From Mesorhizobium caraganae (GTDB lineage Bacteria; Pseudomonadota; Alphaproteobacteria; Rhizobiales; Rhizobiaceae): 64,000 nucleotides of DNA. Each line of letters opens with the position of its first letter. Position 1 is the first letter of the stretch. The translations under genes and the position numbers were made by a program. The stretch is taken from NCBI RefSeq assembly GCF_016836705.1, contig NZ_JAFCGY010000013.1:62001-126000 (forward strand), read 5' to 3'. Shown here in pieces: positions 7,266 through 15,199 of the stretch. The notes below the pieces were generated by a model that did not search any database, was not told the DNA's origin, and saw only the letters and a program-made list of their open reading frames with translations.

Positions 7266-8534
7266 GTGGACCAGCAGTCAGACGCGCCGCAACAGGCAAG
7301 CAAATTGCCTATTCCGCGCTGGGAATTCATCGCGCTGTGCGCGGCGCTGATGGCGCTGAACTCGCTGGCCATCGACATCATGCTGCCGGCGCTGCAACAA
7401 ATCGGCGCCACGCTCGGCGTCGAAAATGAAAACCACCGCCAATATGTCATCACCGCCTACATGCTCGGCTTCGGCGGCGGGCAGCTTTTGTTCGGGCCGA
7501 TTTCGGACCGGTTCGGACGCCGCGCGCCGCTGGTCGTCGGGCTGGCGATCTATGTCGTGGCGGCGGCGGCCGCTGCCATCGCCCCGTCATTCGCCATCCT
7601 GCTGCTGTGCCGGCTGGTGCAAGGCATCGGAGCGGCGGCCACGCGCGTCATCGCGGTGTCGATCGTGCGCGACACGTTCGACGGCCGGCGCATGGCCGAG
7701 GTTATGTCGCTGATCTTCATGGTGTTCATGGCCATCCCGGTGATTGCTCCGGGCATCGGCCAGTTCATCATGCTGTTTGCAAGCTGGCACTGGATCTTCA
7801 TCACCATGGCGGTCGGAGCGCTGATCGTATCGGCGTGGTCGCTGCTGCGGCTGCCGGAAACACTGCGTCCGGAATATAGACGGCCGTTGACAGTATCATC
7901 CGTCGTCGGTGGGTTCCGCATCGTGCTCACCAACCGCCTCACGCTCTGCTACGCCTTTGCCAGCACCTTCATCTTCGCCGCGATGTTCGGCTTCATCATC
8001 TCCGCGCAGCAGATCTATATCGACATCTTCCATGTCGGCGAGCTGTTCCCGGTGATCTTTGCCGGCGTTGCGGGCGTGCTCGCCTTCTCGAACTACCTCA
8101 ACTCGCGGCTGGTCGGCCGGGTTGGCATGCGCCGCCTGTCGCAGGGCGCACTGCTTCTCTTTCTCTGCATCAGCCTTGCGTGGCTGGTGGTTTCGCTCGA
8201 GATGAATATGCCACTCTGGCTGTTCATCACCTTCTTTGCCTCAGCGATGCTGCCTTTCGGCGGGCTTGGCGCCAATTTCAACGCGCTGGCCATGGAACCG
8301 CTTGGCCAGCTCGCCGGCACGGCCGCATCCATTCTGGGCTTCATGCAGACCTTTCTCGGCGCCATCATCGGCGCGCTGATCGGTCAAGCTTTCAATGGGA
8401 CGGTGACGCCGCTGGCCGCCGGCTTTTGCAGCGTCTCGGTCGCGGCGTTGCTGATGATCCTGATTGCCGAGCGCGGCAAGATGTTCCAGCCGCACAACCC
8501 GCCCATTTCAGGGCACGTCACCGACCTGCATTGA
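7266..8534 (+). CDS. Bcr/CflA-family MFS drug efflux transporter
   Basis: A 12-helix major facilitator of about 422 residues. The loop 2-3 motif GPISDRFGRRAPL, the first-helix SLAIDIMLPALQQIG block, and the later SNYLNSRLVGRVGMRRL are typical of the Bcr/CflA drug:proton antiporter group. It should expel small drugs or metabolites across the inner membrane. The start is uncertain: GTG 7266 (MDQQSDAPQQ) gives the family length, while an in-frame TTG at 7248 adds six residues and neither has a clear ribosome site. It stands alone, between grxD and a convergent phosphatase gene. Confidence 0.88.
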   Translation: MDQQSDAPQQASKLPIPRWEFIALCAALMALNSLAIDIMLPALQQIGATLGVENENHRQYVITAYMLGFGGGQLLFGPISDRFGRRAPLVVGLAIYVVAAAAAAIAPSFAILLLCRLVQGIGAAATRVIAVSIVRDTFDGRRMAEVMSLIFMVFMAIPVIAPGIGQFIMLFASWHWIFITMAVGALIVSAWSLLRLPETLRPEYRRPLTVSSVVGGFRIVLTNRLTLCYAFASTFIFAAMFGFIISAQQIYIDIFHVGELFPVIFAGVAGVLAFSNYLNSRLVGRVGMRRLSQGALLLFLCISLAWLVVSLEMNMPLWLFITFFASAMLPFGGLGANFNALAMEPLGQLAGTAASILGFMQTFLGAIIGALIGQAFNGTVTPLAAGFCSVSVAALLMILIAERGKMFQPHNPPISGHVTDLH

Positions 8535-8590
8535 TTTTGATCTGGAGGCCGGAAGCCTGGCGGCTTAAACGCCAGAGCAGGGTATTGATC

Positions 8591-9418
8591 CTACTCAGCC
8601 CAGAGTTCGCGGCGCAACTCCTGCCAACTTTCCTTGTCCGGCGCGGCGAGGATGCCGCCATCGACATGCGACGGCAAATAGGCGCTGCCGTCGATGCGCG
8701 CGCTGTGGCCGCCGGCCTCGGCATGGATCAGCACGCCGGCCAGATGGTCCCACGGCATCAGCTTGTTGTAGACGACGAAATGGGCGTGGCCGCTGGCCAG
8801 CAGCCGGTATTCATGCGCCGCGCAGCGATAGCCGAACTGCGACAGCGTCTTGGTCTGGTTGCGCGCCAGAAGCGAGCGTTGCGGCTCGGCCAGATATTGC
8901 CAGGAAACCGAACCGGTCATCTGCGAGACGGGCACGGCATCCGCGACGTGCACCTTCTCCAACGCGCCATGCGCATGGCGGATATGGCTGCCGGCGCCCT
9001 TGGCGCCGATCAGCCAGTCCTTGCCTACGGGATCATGGATGATGCCGGCCACGGTCTCGCCCTTGACCACGACGCTCAGCATGACGCCGAACAGCGGCAC
9101 GCCGGAGGCGAAGTTGAAGGTGCCGTCGACCGGGTCGACGACGAAGGCGAGATCGGCATCGCCAAGCCCCTGAAGCAGCGCCGGATTGTCGGAACAAGCC
9201 TCCTCGCCAACGATCATCGCCTGGGGGTAGCGCTCGCGCAGCCTTGCCGTGATCAGCCGTTCGGCATTGACGTCGGCCTCGGTCACCAGATCGGCGGCCG
9301 AGGTTTTCTGGCGGACGTCACCCTCGCCCAGCCGGCGAAAGCGCGGCATGATCTCGGCCCTGGCTGCATCGGCGAGAAGCTCGGCAAGCCAGTCGATCGC
9401 ATGGTCGTCAAATGTCAT
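8591..9418 (-). CDS. Inositol monophosphatase-family phosphatase
   Basis: A 275-residue Mg-dependent phosphatase with the family signatures GEEACS (71-76), DPVDGTFNF (95-103) and a C-terminal PWDHLAG metal site. The family includes inositol monophosphatase, histidinol-phosphatase (HisN) and 3'(2'),5'-bisphosphate nucleotidase (CysQ); the sequence does not separate these with certainty. The ATG at 9418 was chosen over the upstream in-frame ATG at 9463 because it gives the usual length. It overlaps the end of ttcA by 11 bases, so the two are probably cotranscribed. Confidence 0.88.
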   Translation of the reverse strand: MTFDDHAIDWLAELLADAARAEIMPRFRRLGEGDVRQKTSAADLVTEADVNAERLITARLRERYPQAMIVGEEACSDNPALLQGLGDADLAFVVDPVDGTFNFASGVPLFGVMLSVVVKGETVAGIIHDPVGKDWLIGAKGAGSHIRHAHGALEKVHVADAVPVSQMTGSVSWQYLAEPQRSLLARNQTKTLSQFGYRCAAHEYRLLASGHAHFVVYNKLMPWDHLAGVLIHAEAGGHSARIDGSAYLPSHVDGGILAAPDKESWQELRRELWAE

Positions 9419-10301
9419 CGGAAAGGTCTTGTCCTGTGCTGGGGCTGCCGTTGAGGGCAGCAAAGTCGAACAGTTTGCGGTCGAGCAGATGCGACGGCCT
9501 GGTGTTGGACAGCGCGCGCAGCATCGTGTCCTTGCGGCCCGGCATGCGCTTTTCCAGATCGTCCAGCATCGCCTTCATGGCGTTGCGCTGCAGGCCTTCC
9601 TGGCTGCCGCAGAGATCGCAGGGAATGATCGGGAATTTCATCGCGGCGGCGAATTTTTCCAGATCTATCTCGGCGCAGTAGCTCAGCGGCCTCAGCACCA
9701 TGACGTCGCCGTCGTCGTTGAGCAGCTTTGGCGGCATGGCCGCAAGGCGGCCGCCATGGAACAGGTTCATAAAGAAGGTTTCGAGGATGTCTTCGCGGTG
9801 GTGGCCGAGCACCAGCGCCGAACAACCCTCCTCGCGCGCGATGCGGTAGAGATGGCCGCGCCGCAGCCGCGAGCACAGCGAACAATAGGTGCTGCCCTGG
9901 GGCAGCTTGTCGGTGACCACCGAATAGGTGTCCTGATACTCGATGCGACGGGGAATGCCGTACCTGTCGAGATAGTCGGGCAAAATATGTTTCGGGAAAT
10001 TCGGCTGGCCCTGGTCGAGATTGCAGGCGAGCAGCTCGACCGGCAAAAGCCCGCGCCATTTGAGATCGAGCAGCACGGCGAGCAGTCCGTAGGAATCCTT
10101 GCCGCCGGAGAGCGCCACCAGCCAGCGGTCGCCTGGCCTGACCATGGCGAAATCCTCGATCGCCTGGCGGGTCAGCCGCAACAGCCGCTTGCGCAGCTTG
10201 TTGAACTCGACGGAAGACGGCACGTTGGCGAACAGCGGATGGAAGCCGCCTTCGGCATCGGCAACCGGTTCAAGCAAATCGGCGTTTGGCAACATGTTCA
10301 T
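9408..10301 (-). CDS. ttcA: tRNA 2-thiocytidine synthetase TtcA
   Basis: Thiolates cytidine 32 of some tRNAs using ATP and an iron-sulfur cluster. The PP-loop SGGKDS is visible near residue 65, with the CSLCSR and CDLCGS cysteine pairs that hold the cluster, and GHHREDILETFFMNLF, typical of TtcA. Length is 297 residues from ATG 10301; a start five codons upstream at 10316 is also in frame. It needs Fe-S supply, which the suf operon in this window could provide. The end overlaps the phosphatase gene. Confidence 0.93.
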   Translation of the reverse strand: MNMLPNADLLEPVADAEGGFHPLFANVPSSVEFNKLRKRLLRLTRQAIEDFAMVRPGDRWLVALSGGKDSYGLLAVLLDLKWRGLLPVELLACNLDQGQPNFPKHILPDYLDRYGIPRRIEYQDTYSVVTDKLPQGSTYCSLCSRLRRGHLYRIAREEGCSALVLGHHREDILETFFMNLFHGGRLAAMPPKLLNDDGDVMVLRPLSYCAEIDLEKFAAAMKFPIIPCDLCGSQEGLQRNAMKAMLDDLEKRMPGRKDTMLRALSNTRPSHLLDRKLFDFAALNGSPSTGQDLSDDI

Positions 10302-10348
10302 GGCGCGTCGGCCCAAATCCCTGTTGCGCCCGGATTAGCGCATTGGCT

Positions 10349-10396
10349 CGAAAATCGAAATCGGTTTTTGGTCGATGCTTCGCAAAGCGCGATGGA
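10349..10396. repeat. Partial copy of intergenic palindromic repeat
   Basis: The stretch with GAAAATCGAAATCGGTTTTT followed by GGTCGATGC resembles the second half of the element at 11421-11517 (GAAAATCG...ATTTTCGG-GTCGATGC). It sits between ttcA and the rpsD terminator. It looks like a decayed half element. Confidence 0.35.
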
Positions 10397-10400
10397 CAAA

Positions 10401-10428
10401 GAAAAAGGCCGCCTCGAAAGGCGGCCTT
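10401..10428 (-). terminator. Intrinsic terminator of rpsD
   Basis: A perfect 9-bp stem, AAGGCCGCC (10405-10413) with GGCGGCCTT (10420-10428), has a 6-base loop. Read on the minus strand it is followed by four or more T residues. It lies 25 bases after the rpsD stop. Confidence 0.85.
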
Positions 10429-10452
10429 CGATATCTGCGCCAAAGAGGCCGA

Positions 10453-11070
10453 TCAGCGCGAATAGAATTCGACGACCAGGTTCGGTTCCATCTGCACGGC
10501 GAACGGAACGTCCGCCAGGCCGGGGATGCGCGAGAAGGTCGCGACCATCTTGTTGTGATCGGCTTCGATGTAGTCCGGGACGTCGCGTTCGGCGAGACCG
10601 ACCGATTCCAGAACGATCACCAGCTGCTTCGACTTTTCGCGCACTTCGATGACGTCGCCCGGCTTGCAGCGGTACGAGCCGATGTTGACGCGCTTGCCGT
10701 TGACGTTGACGTGGCCGTGGTTGACGAACTGGCGGGCGGCGAAAATGGTCGGCACGAACTTGGAGCGGTAGACGACCGCGTCCAGCCGCGACTCGAGCAG
10801 GCCGATCAGGTTCTCCGAGGTGTCGCCCTTGCGGCGGTCAGCCTCTTCATAGACCTTGCGGAACTGCTTTTCCGAAACGTCGCCATAGTGACCCTTCAGC
10901 TTCTGCTTCGCGCGCAGCTGCAGGCCGAAGTCGGAAAGCTTGCCCTTGCGGCGCTGGCCGTGCTGGCCGGGGCCGTATTCACGCTTGTTGACCGGGGACT
11001 TCGGGCGGCCCCAGATGTTTTCGCCGAGACGGCGGTCGATCTTGTACTTCGCGGATTCGCGCTTGCTCAT
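10453..11070 (-). CDS. rpsD: 30S ribosomal protein S4
   Basis: A 205-residue primary 16S rRNA-binding protein that nucleates 30S assembly. It begins MSKRESAKYKIDRRLGENIW and contains the S4 RNA-binding domain (ESRLDAVVYRSKFVPTIFAARQFVNHGHV, then GKRVNIGSYRCKPGD). The zinc-binding cysteines of some S4 proteins are absent, as in other rhizobia. ATG 11070 is preceded by AAAGGGA. A stem-loop lies directly upstream of that ribosome site. It is monocistronic, between that leader and a strong terminator. Confidence 0.98.
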   Translation of the reverse strand: MSKRESAKYKIDRRLGENIWGRPKSPVNKREYGPGQHGQRRKGKLSDFGLQLRAKQKLKGHYGDVSEKQFRKVYEEADRRKGDTSENLIGLLESRLDAVVYRSKFVPTIFAARQFVNHGHVNVNGKRVNIGSYRCKPGDVIEVREKSKQLVIVLESVGLAERDVPDYIEADHNKMVATFSRIPGLADVPFAVQMEPNLVVEFYSR

Positions 11071-11092
11071 CGCATTCCCTTTCAAAACAAAC

Positions 11093-11117
11093 CACCCGGA
11101 ACCTCATGGTCCGGGTG
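11093..11117 (-). promoter_or_regulatory. Stem-loop in rpsD mRNA leader
   Basis: CACCCGGA (11093-11100) pairs with TCCGGGTG (11110-11117), and the pairing extends inward with one bulged base. On the rpsD mRNA it ends 22 bases before the start codon and is followed by GTTTGTTTTGAAAGGG, which includes the ribosome site. It could be an autoregulatory S4-binding structure, as S4 leaders are elsewhere, but this is inferred from position and pairing only. Confidence 0.4.
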
Positions 11118-11420
11118 AAGGAAACGCGCCCTCCTCTGGCCTCCGTTTTCGAGACCTGACAGGGTCTTCCACGCAATGCGATGGAAAACCCACGGGACAC
11201 GTCAGTTTAACAAGGCCAAGGAAACGATAAACCTGATTTCCCTGGGTTCTTGCCATGCAAAAGAAACCACCGGGCATTGCGGCCCGGTGTTGGTGGGCTC
11301 GTTAAACGGAGATTTAACCGGTGTCAAGCTCGCGGCTGGCGCCGGCTGCGGCAACCCTATAGCTTTTCTGGTGTTAAGTGCGGTGCCGGATGTGGTGGTG
11401 TCGTTGCCAACGGCATTTGA
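11118..11420. other. Gene-free spacer upstream of rpsD
   Basis: No convincing gene is seen. The one structure is an 8-bp stem CACCGGGC/GCCCGGTG at 11268-11289 with a 6-base loop, followed on the minus strand by GTTTCTTTT, so it is terminator-like on that strand. The rest should contain the rpsD promoter, but no clear -35/-10 pair was identified. Confidence 0.4.
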
Positions 11421-11517
11421 GCGACGTGCGTCCATTCGGACGCACAAAGTACGCTCAAACGCTTTTTGAGTTTCGCATCGTACTTTCCGAAAATCGATCG
11501 ATTTTCGGGTCGATGCG
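11421..11517. repeat. Intergenic palindromic repeat element, about 97 bp
   Basis: Two nested hairpins. The first is GTGCGTCC-ATTC-GGACGCAC (11426-11445) inside outer GAGCG...CGCTC arms. The second is a 22-base perfect palindrome at 11487-11508 (core AATCGATCGATT) inside CGCATCG...CGATGCG arms. The form resembles a repeat family I know from Mesorhizobium-type genomes. It sits in the 5' region of the His-rich peptide gene. Confidence 0.6.
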
Positions 11518-11554
11518 GAAGGAAGGGACTGGAGGTAGAGGAGCCACAAGTCGT

Positions 11555-11764
11555 ATGAAAAAATTCTTCCTTTCGTTGGTAAGTGCAGCCGTCCTGGCGG
11601 GATCGATGTCGATTGCCGTCCCAGAGCCGGCGATGGCCAGGCATTGGCACGGTCACAGGCACCATCAGGTCTGCCGCATCGTCGTGAAAAAGAAGGTCTT
11701 CTGGCGGCACGGCCACAAGAAGGTCATCCGCTACAAGGTGAAGCGCTGCTGGTGGCGCTGGTAG
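11555..11764 (+). CDS. Secreted His/Trp/Lys-rich small peptide
   Basis: A 69-residue precursor. A signal peptide (about 1-28, ending AMA) precedes a mature chain of about 41 residues that is very basic and has seven histidines (HWHGHRHH, RHGHKK), two cysteines (C40, C65) and the end RCWWRW. It could bind metal or act as a cationic envelope peptide; no family is recognised. GGAGG and GAGGAG sites lie upstream of ATG 11555, and a strong terminator follows. A repeat element lies in its 5' region. Confidence 0.7.
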   Translation: MKKFFLSLVSAAVLAGSMSIAVPEPAMARHWHGHRHHQVCRIVVKKKVFWRHGHKKVIRYKVKRCWWRW

Positions 11765-11788
11765 TTTCGGCTTGGGCCTGAAGTGAAG

Positions 11789-11819
11789 AGCCCGCGGTCT
11801 CGGCCGCGGGCTTGTTTTT
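11789..11819 (+). terminator. Intrinsic terminator of His-rich peptide gene
   Basis: GCCCGCGG and CCGCGGGC form an 8-bp stem around a TCTCGG loop, followed by TTGTTTTTG. It lies 25 bases after the stop of the small peptide gene. Confidence 0.85.
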
Positions 11820-11839
11820 GACGGCACAGTATTCGGGCC

Positions 11840-12028
11840 TCAGTCCGCCGATTTCTTCTCGGGCAGCCCCTTGCGCTTGGTCTCGGCGAATTCCTCAAGC
11901 TGCTTTTCGCTCATCGATTCATACATTTCGCGTGCGGCGCCTATGAGTTCGCCTTTCTTGGTTTCGCCGCGTTTGGCCGAAAGCGCGGCACCGGCGGCCT
12001 TTTGCTGGGCTTGTGATTTTGCAGGCAT
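11840..12028 (-). CDS. DUF3008-family small stress protein
   Basis: A 62-residue basic protein that matches the DUF3008 pattern: MPAKSQAQQKAAGAALSAKRGET, then MYESMSEKQLEEFAETKRKGLPEKK. Function is unknown. Members are common in rhizobia as short Lys/Ala-rich proteins. AAAGGAGG precedes the ATG. A perfect GGAAC-N16-CGTT promoter upstream places it in the EcfG general stress regulon (inference from motif). Confidence 0.88.
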   Translation of the reverse strand: MPAKSQAQQKAAGAALSAKRGETKKGELIGAAREMYESMSEKQLEEFAETKRKGLPEKKSAD

Positions 12029-12058
12029 ATCGGTTCCTCCTTTGCTGCCAGAAGGAGA

Positions 12059-12083
12059 AACGTTGCGCTTCGGCGAGAGTTCC
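12059..12083 (-). promoter_or_regulatory. Candidate EcfG promoter of DUF3008 gene
   Basis: On the minus strand GGAAC (12083-12079) is followed by 16 bases and CGTT (12062-12059). It fits the EcfG/RpoE2 consensus exactly and lies 31 bases before the DUF3008 start codon. Confidence 0.72.
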
Positions 12084-12189
12084 AGTTCTGGCGGCCAACT
12101 CCCGGTCCGCGCTCATGTCTCCCCATGGCCGGCCCGCCTGCCGACAAATCGGCATTCCCGTGTCTGGAATGCCAGTGTAGGACAGCGCC

Positions 12190-13572
12190 ATGAAATCATT
12201 GACCGATCCCTCGCAAGCCCTCTCCACCGGCCTCGCGAAAATCCGAACCGAATTCCATGTGCCGGACGGGTTTCCTCCTGATGTGATAGCCCTGGCGCAG
12301 AGGGCGGCCAGACGGGTGCCCAGCCAGCATGCCGACCGAACGGCGATGCCTTTCGTGACACTCGATCCGGCGACTTCCACCGATCTCGATCAGGCTTTTT
12401 CGATCGAGGCGAGCGGCAGCGACCTCCTGCTGCACTATGCCATTGCCGACGTAGCCTGGTTCGTCGAGGACGGAGACGTGGTGGATCTCGAAGCCTGGGC
12501 GCGGGGCGAGACCCTGTACTTGCCGGACGGCAAGGCCGGGCTCTATCCCCAGGTGCTTGCCGAGGGTGCCGCGAGCTTGCTGCCCAGCGGACCGCGTCCG
12601 GCAGTTGTCTTCACGATTCGGATCGCCGCGGACGGCGCGGTAAGACTGGATGGCGCGGAGCGGGCCATCATCCAGAGCCGCGCCAAGCTCGCTTACGACA
12701 GCGTGCGAACCTCCGACGTTCCGGCCGGCTTCGCCGAAATTGCGCGGCGCATGGCGGCAAACGAAGAGCGTCGTGGCGCTTCCCGCGTCGACCCGCCCGA
12801 GCAGGAAGTCGAGCAGCTTGCCGACGGCACATTCCAGCTTTCGTTCAGACCGCTGCAGCAATCCGAACAAGACAACGCCGCGCTTTCGCTCGCTGCCAAC
12901 ATGGCGATTGCCGACGCCATGCTGGCACACCGGACCGGGCTGTTCCGGGTGATGGCGCCGCCGGATGCTTCCAAGGTGCAAAGACTGCGCAGCGCGGCAC
13001 AGGCTCTCGGCCTGTCCTGGCCGGCTTCGACCAGTCTGCGCGACTATCAGCGAACCCTTGATCCGGGCGACAGGCAACAGGCAGCGCTGATGCTGGAAAT
13101 CCGCCGTGCCGGTTCCGGTGCGTCCTACCAACCCTATGAGGAAGGCGTTGTGCCGTGGCACGAGGCTATGGCTGCGACCTATGCCCATGCCACCGCGCCG
13201 CTGAGGCGGCTTGCAGACCGCTACGTCGTGCGCTGCGCGCTGGCAATCGCCAACGGCCAGCCGGTGCCGCAGGCCGTTACCGATGCGTTCGCCAGACTGC
13301 CCACGGTTATGGGGCGGGCGGATGCCCGCGCCTCGCAGATCAACCACGCGGCCATCGACCTTGCCGAGGCGGTGATGCTGAAGGGACGCCAGGGTGAAAT
13401 GTTCAAGGCCGTCGTCACCGACGTCGCCGACCAGCGTATGCGCGTACAGCTCTCGAACATGCCTGTCGTTGCGAATGTGAAGGCCTCCGGGTTCAGGCAG
13501 GGCGACAGCCTGACGCTAAGGCTTGTTTCGGCCGATCCGGATCAACGCAGCATTGTCTTCCAACCTGCCTAG
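12190..13572 (+). CDS. RNase II/R-family (RNB domain) exoribonuclease-like protein
   Basis: A 460-residue protein that is mostly an RNB catalytic domain. The metal-binding motif reads DPATSTDLDQAF (about residues 59-70), so the fourth acidic position of the usual D...D-x-D-D set is Gln. The nucleotide-channel signature ATYAHATAPLRRLADRYV follows near residue 335. It lacks the N-terminal cold-shock domains and long C-terminus of E. coli RNase R. The same DLDQA variant occurs in a compact RNB subfamily in other bacteria, so it may be active. Its stop overlaps the convergent murI stop by 4 bases. Confidence 0.85.
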   Translation: MKSLTDPSQALSTGLAKIRTEFHVPDGFPPDVIALAQRAARRVPSQHADRTAMPFVTLDPATSTDLDQAFSIEASGSDLLLHYAIADVAWFVEDGDVVDLEAWARGETLYLPDGKAGLYPQVLAEGAASLLPSGPRPAVVFTIRIAADGAVRLDGAERAIIQSRAKLAYDSVRTSDVPAGFAEIARRMAANEERRGASRVDPPEQEVEQLADGTFQLSFRPLQQSEQDNAALSLAANMAIADAMLAHRTGLFRVMAPPDASKVQRLRSAAQALGLSWPASTSLRDYQRTLDPGDRQQAALMLEIRRAGSGASYQPYEEGVVPWHEAMAATYAHATAPLRRLADRYVVRCALAIANGQPVPQAVTDAFARLPTVMGRADARASQINHAAIDLAEAVMLKGRQGEMFKAVVTDVADQRMRVQLSNMPVVANVKASGFRQGDSLTLRLVSADPDQRSIVFQPA

Positions 13573-14369
13573 CGTGCGCTCAATCCAAAACCCTGCATCA
13601 GCCGGCTGATGGCGAAATCCGGCTTTCCCGAGGTAAAGACGGCGATGTCGGGCTCGCCTTGCGGCAACGCCCCGTCGACTGCCGGAAGCAGCGACAGAGC
13701 GCGGCGGGCAATCGCCTCGGCCGGATCGATCCAGTCGACCGGCCAGGGTGCTGTCTTGCGCATCCGGTTGGCCAGGAACGGGTAGTGCGTGCAGGCGAGC
13801 ACGACGATATCGGTGCGCAAATCGTCATGCTGGACGAAGCACGGTGCGATCTCGGCGCGCACGGCCTCTTCGTCGACAAAGCCCTCGCGCATGTAGGCCT
13901 CGGCCAGTCCGGCCAGATTGTTGCTGCCGACCAGGCGGACATGGCATTTCTGCGCCCATTTGCCGATCAGGTCGCGCGTGTACTGGCGCTTCACCGTGCC
14001 CGGCGTCGCCAGCACCGAGACCAGCCCGGAGCGGGTGCGCTCGGCTGCCGGCTTGATCGCCGGCACCGTGCCGACAAAGGGATGGCCGGGGAATGTTTCG
14101 CGCAGCGCGTCGATCACCAGCGTCGAGGCGGTGTTGCAGGCGATGACCGAAATCACCGGCTGAAAACGGTCGAGCAGCTTGGCGAAGAGATCGAGTATGT
14201 GAGCCTGCAGCGCCGGCTCTTCCCAGGCGCCATAAGGAAAGGCCTTGTCATCGGCGATGTAGACGAAGCGCCGGTCGGGCATCAGCACGCGGGCTTCGCG
14301 CAGCACCGTCAATCCGCCAACGCCGGAATCGAACATCAGGATCGGGCGGTGGCTTGATCGATCGCTCAT
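13569..14369 (-). CDS. murI: Glutamate racemase
   Basis: Interconverts L- and D-glutamate for peptidoglycan. The 266-residue chain has FDSGVGGLTVL near the start and both catalytic cysteine motifs, IACNTAST (about residue 80) and ACTHYPFL (about 193). Length and motifs are standard for the cytoplasmic enzyme. It is convergent with the RNB gene and shares 4 bases at the stops, without room for a terminator between them. Confidence 0.96.
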   Translation of the reverse strand: MSDRSSHRPILMFDSGVGGLTVLREARVLMPDRRFVYIADDKAFPYGAWEEPALQAHILDLFAKLLDRFQPVISVIACNTASTLVIDALRETFPGHPFVGTVPAIKPAAERTRSGLVSVLATPGTVKRQYTRDLIGKWAQKCHVRLVGSNNLAGLAEAYMREGFVDEEAVRAEIAPCFVQHDDLRTDIVVLACTHYPFLANRMRKTAPWPVDWIDPAEAIARRALSLLPAVDGALPQGEPDIAVFTSGKPDFAISRLMQGFGLSAR

Positions 14370-14517
14370 TGATGTCGGACCATGGAAAGGGGCTGGAGAT
14401 CAGAAGGGCTGGCCAGTGATGTGGCCGATGCCGTTCTATCTGCAACGATCATGGTCTTGAAGTGGCGAATTCACCCAAGTTTTGCGCAAAGCCGGCGAAG
14501 ATCGCTTTCCGATTGCT

Positions 14518-15120
14518 CTACAGCCCACGCTTGCCGAAGCCCGCGGGCTTTGGCCGACCCACCGGTTGGACGGATGGCACCGAGCGTGTGGCCGGTGCGG
14601 CGGCGCGCGCAGTGGATGGCGCAGCGCTGTTGGCCATCCGGCCGCTGGCCGACGGAACAGCGCCCTCGAAATCGAAAACCGATGTCAGCTCATCGATATT
14701 GCTGCCCGCCACCGGCTTCGCCACCAGGATCGTGCACCAAAGGCCAAAGATCGACAGCGCAAGCAGGTTCAAACCACTGGGCGTGCTTTCCGGATTGTTG
14801 AAATCGATGACCAGCAGCGTGCCGGCCTGCAGGAAGGCGTAGATGGCGCAGAACACGATGTAGGACCACAGGATCCAGCCCTTCCCGTTGGCGTCGCGGC
14901 TGCGCCGCCAGGCGATGTTGCCGCGCATAACCACAGCCAGCAGCGAAACGATGAGGACCGCGCCGGCCATTCCTTGCCGCGACGGACCAGGCGCGGAGTT
15001 GATGAAGCCCTCAAAGCCCATCGTGCCGACAATGCACACCAGAGCAGCCATGGCCTCGAGGAAAGCTACCCCAAGGGAATAGAAGAAGAAGCGCATGCGG
15101 CCGATATTGGAGGTGAACAT
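14518..15120 (-). CDS. DUF805-type membrane protein with Pro/Ala tail
   Basis: A 200-residue protein with four predicted membrane segments and the loop AWRRSRDANGKGWILW, a good match to the DUF805 signature (RR-x-x-D-x-x-x-x-GW). The last 45 residues are an Ala/Ser/Pro-rich soluble tail. The function of DUF805 proteins is unknown; they are inner-membrane proteins. ATG 15120 (GGTGGG upstream) was chosen over an in-frame start 12 codons upstream. Confidence 0.72.
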   Translation of the reverse strand: MFTSNIGRMRFFFYSLGVAFLEAMAALVCIVGTMGFEGFINSAPGPSRQGMAGAVLIVSLLAVVMRGNIAWRRSRDANGKGWILWSYIVFCAIYAFLQAGTLLVIDFNNPESTPSGLNLLALSIFGLWCTILVAKPVAGSNIDELTSVFDFEGAVPSASGRMANSAAPSTARAAAPATRSVPSVQPVGRPKPAGFGKRGL

Positions 15121-15199
15121 GAGCGACCCACCGTTTTCACAACAATAGATCAGCACCAGATAATATTCAGTTACGCCGGACGTTCGAAGCTTACAGACC

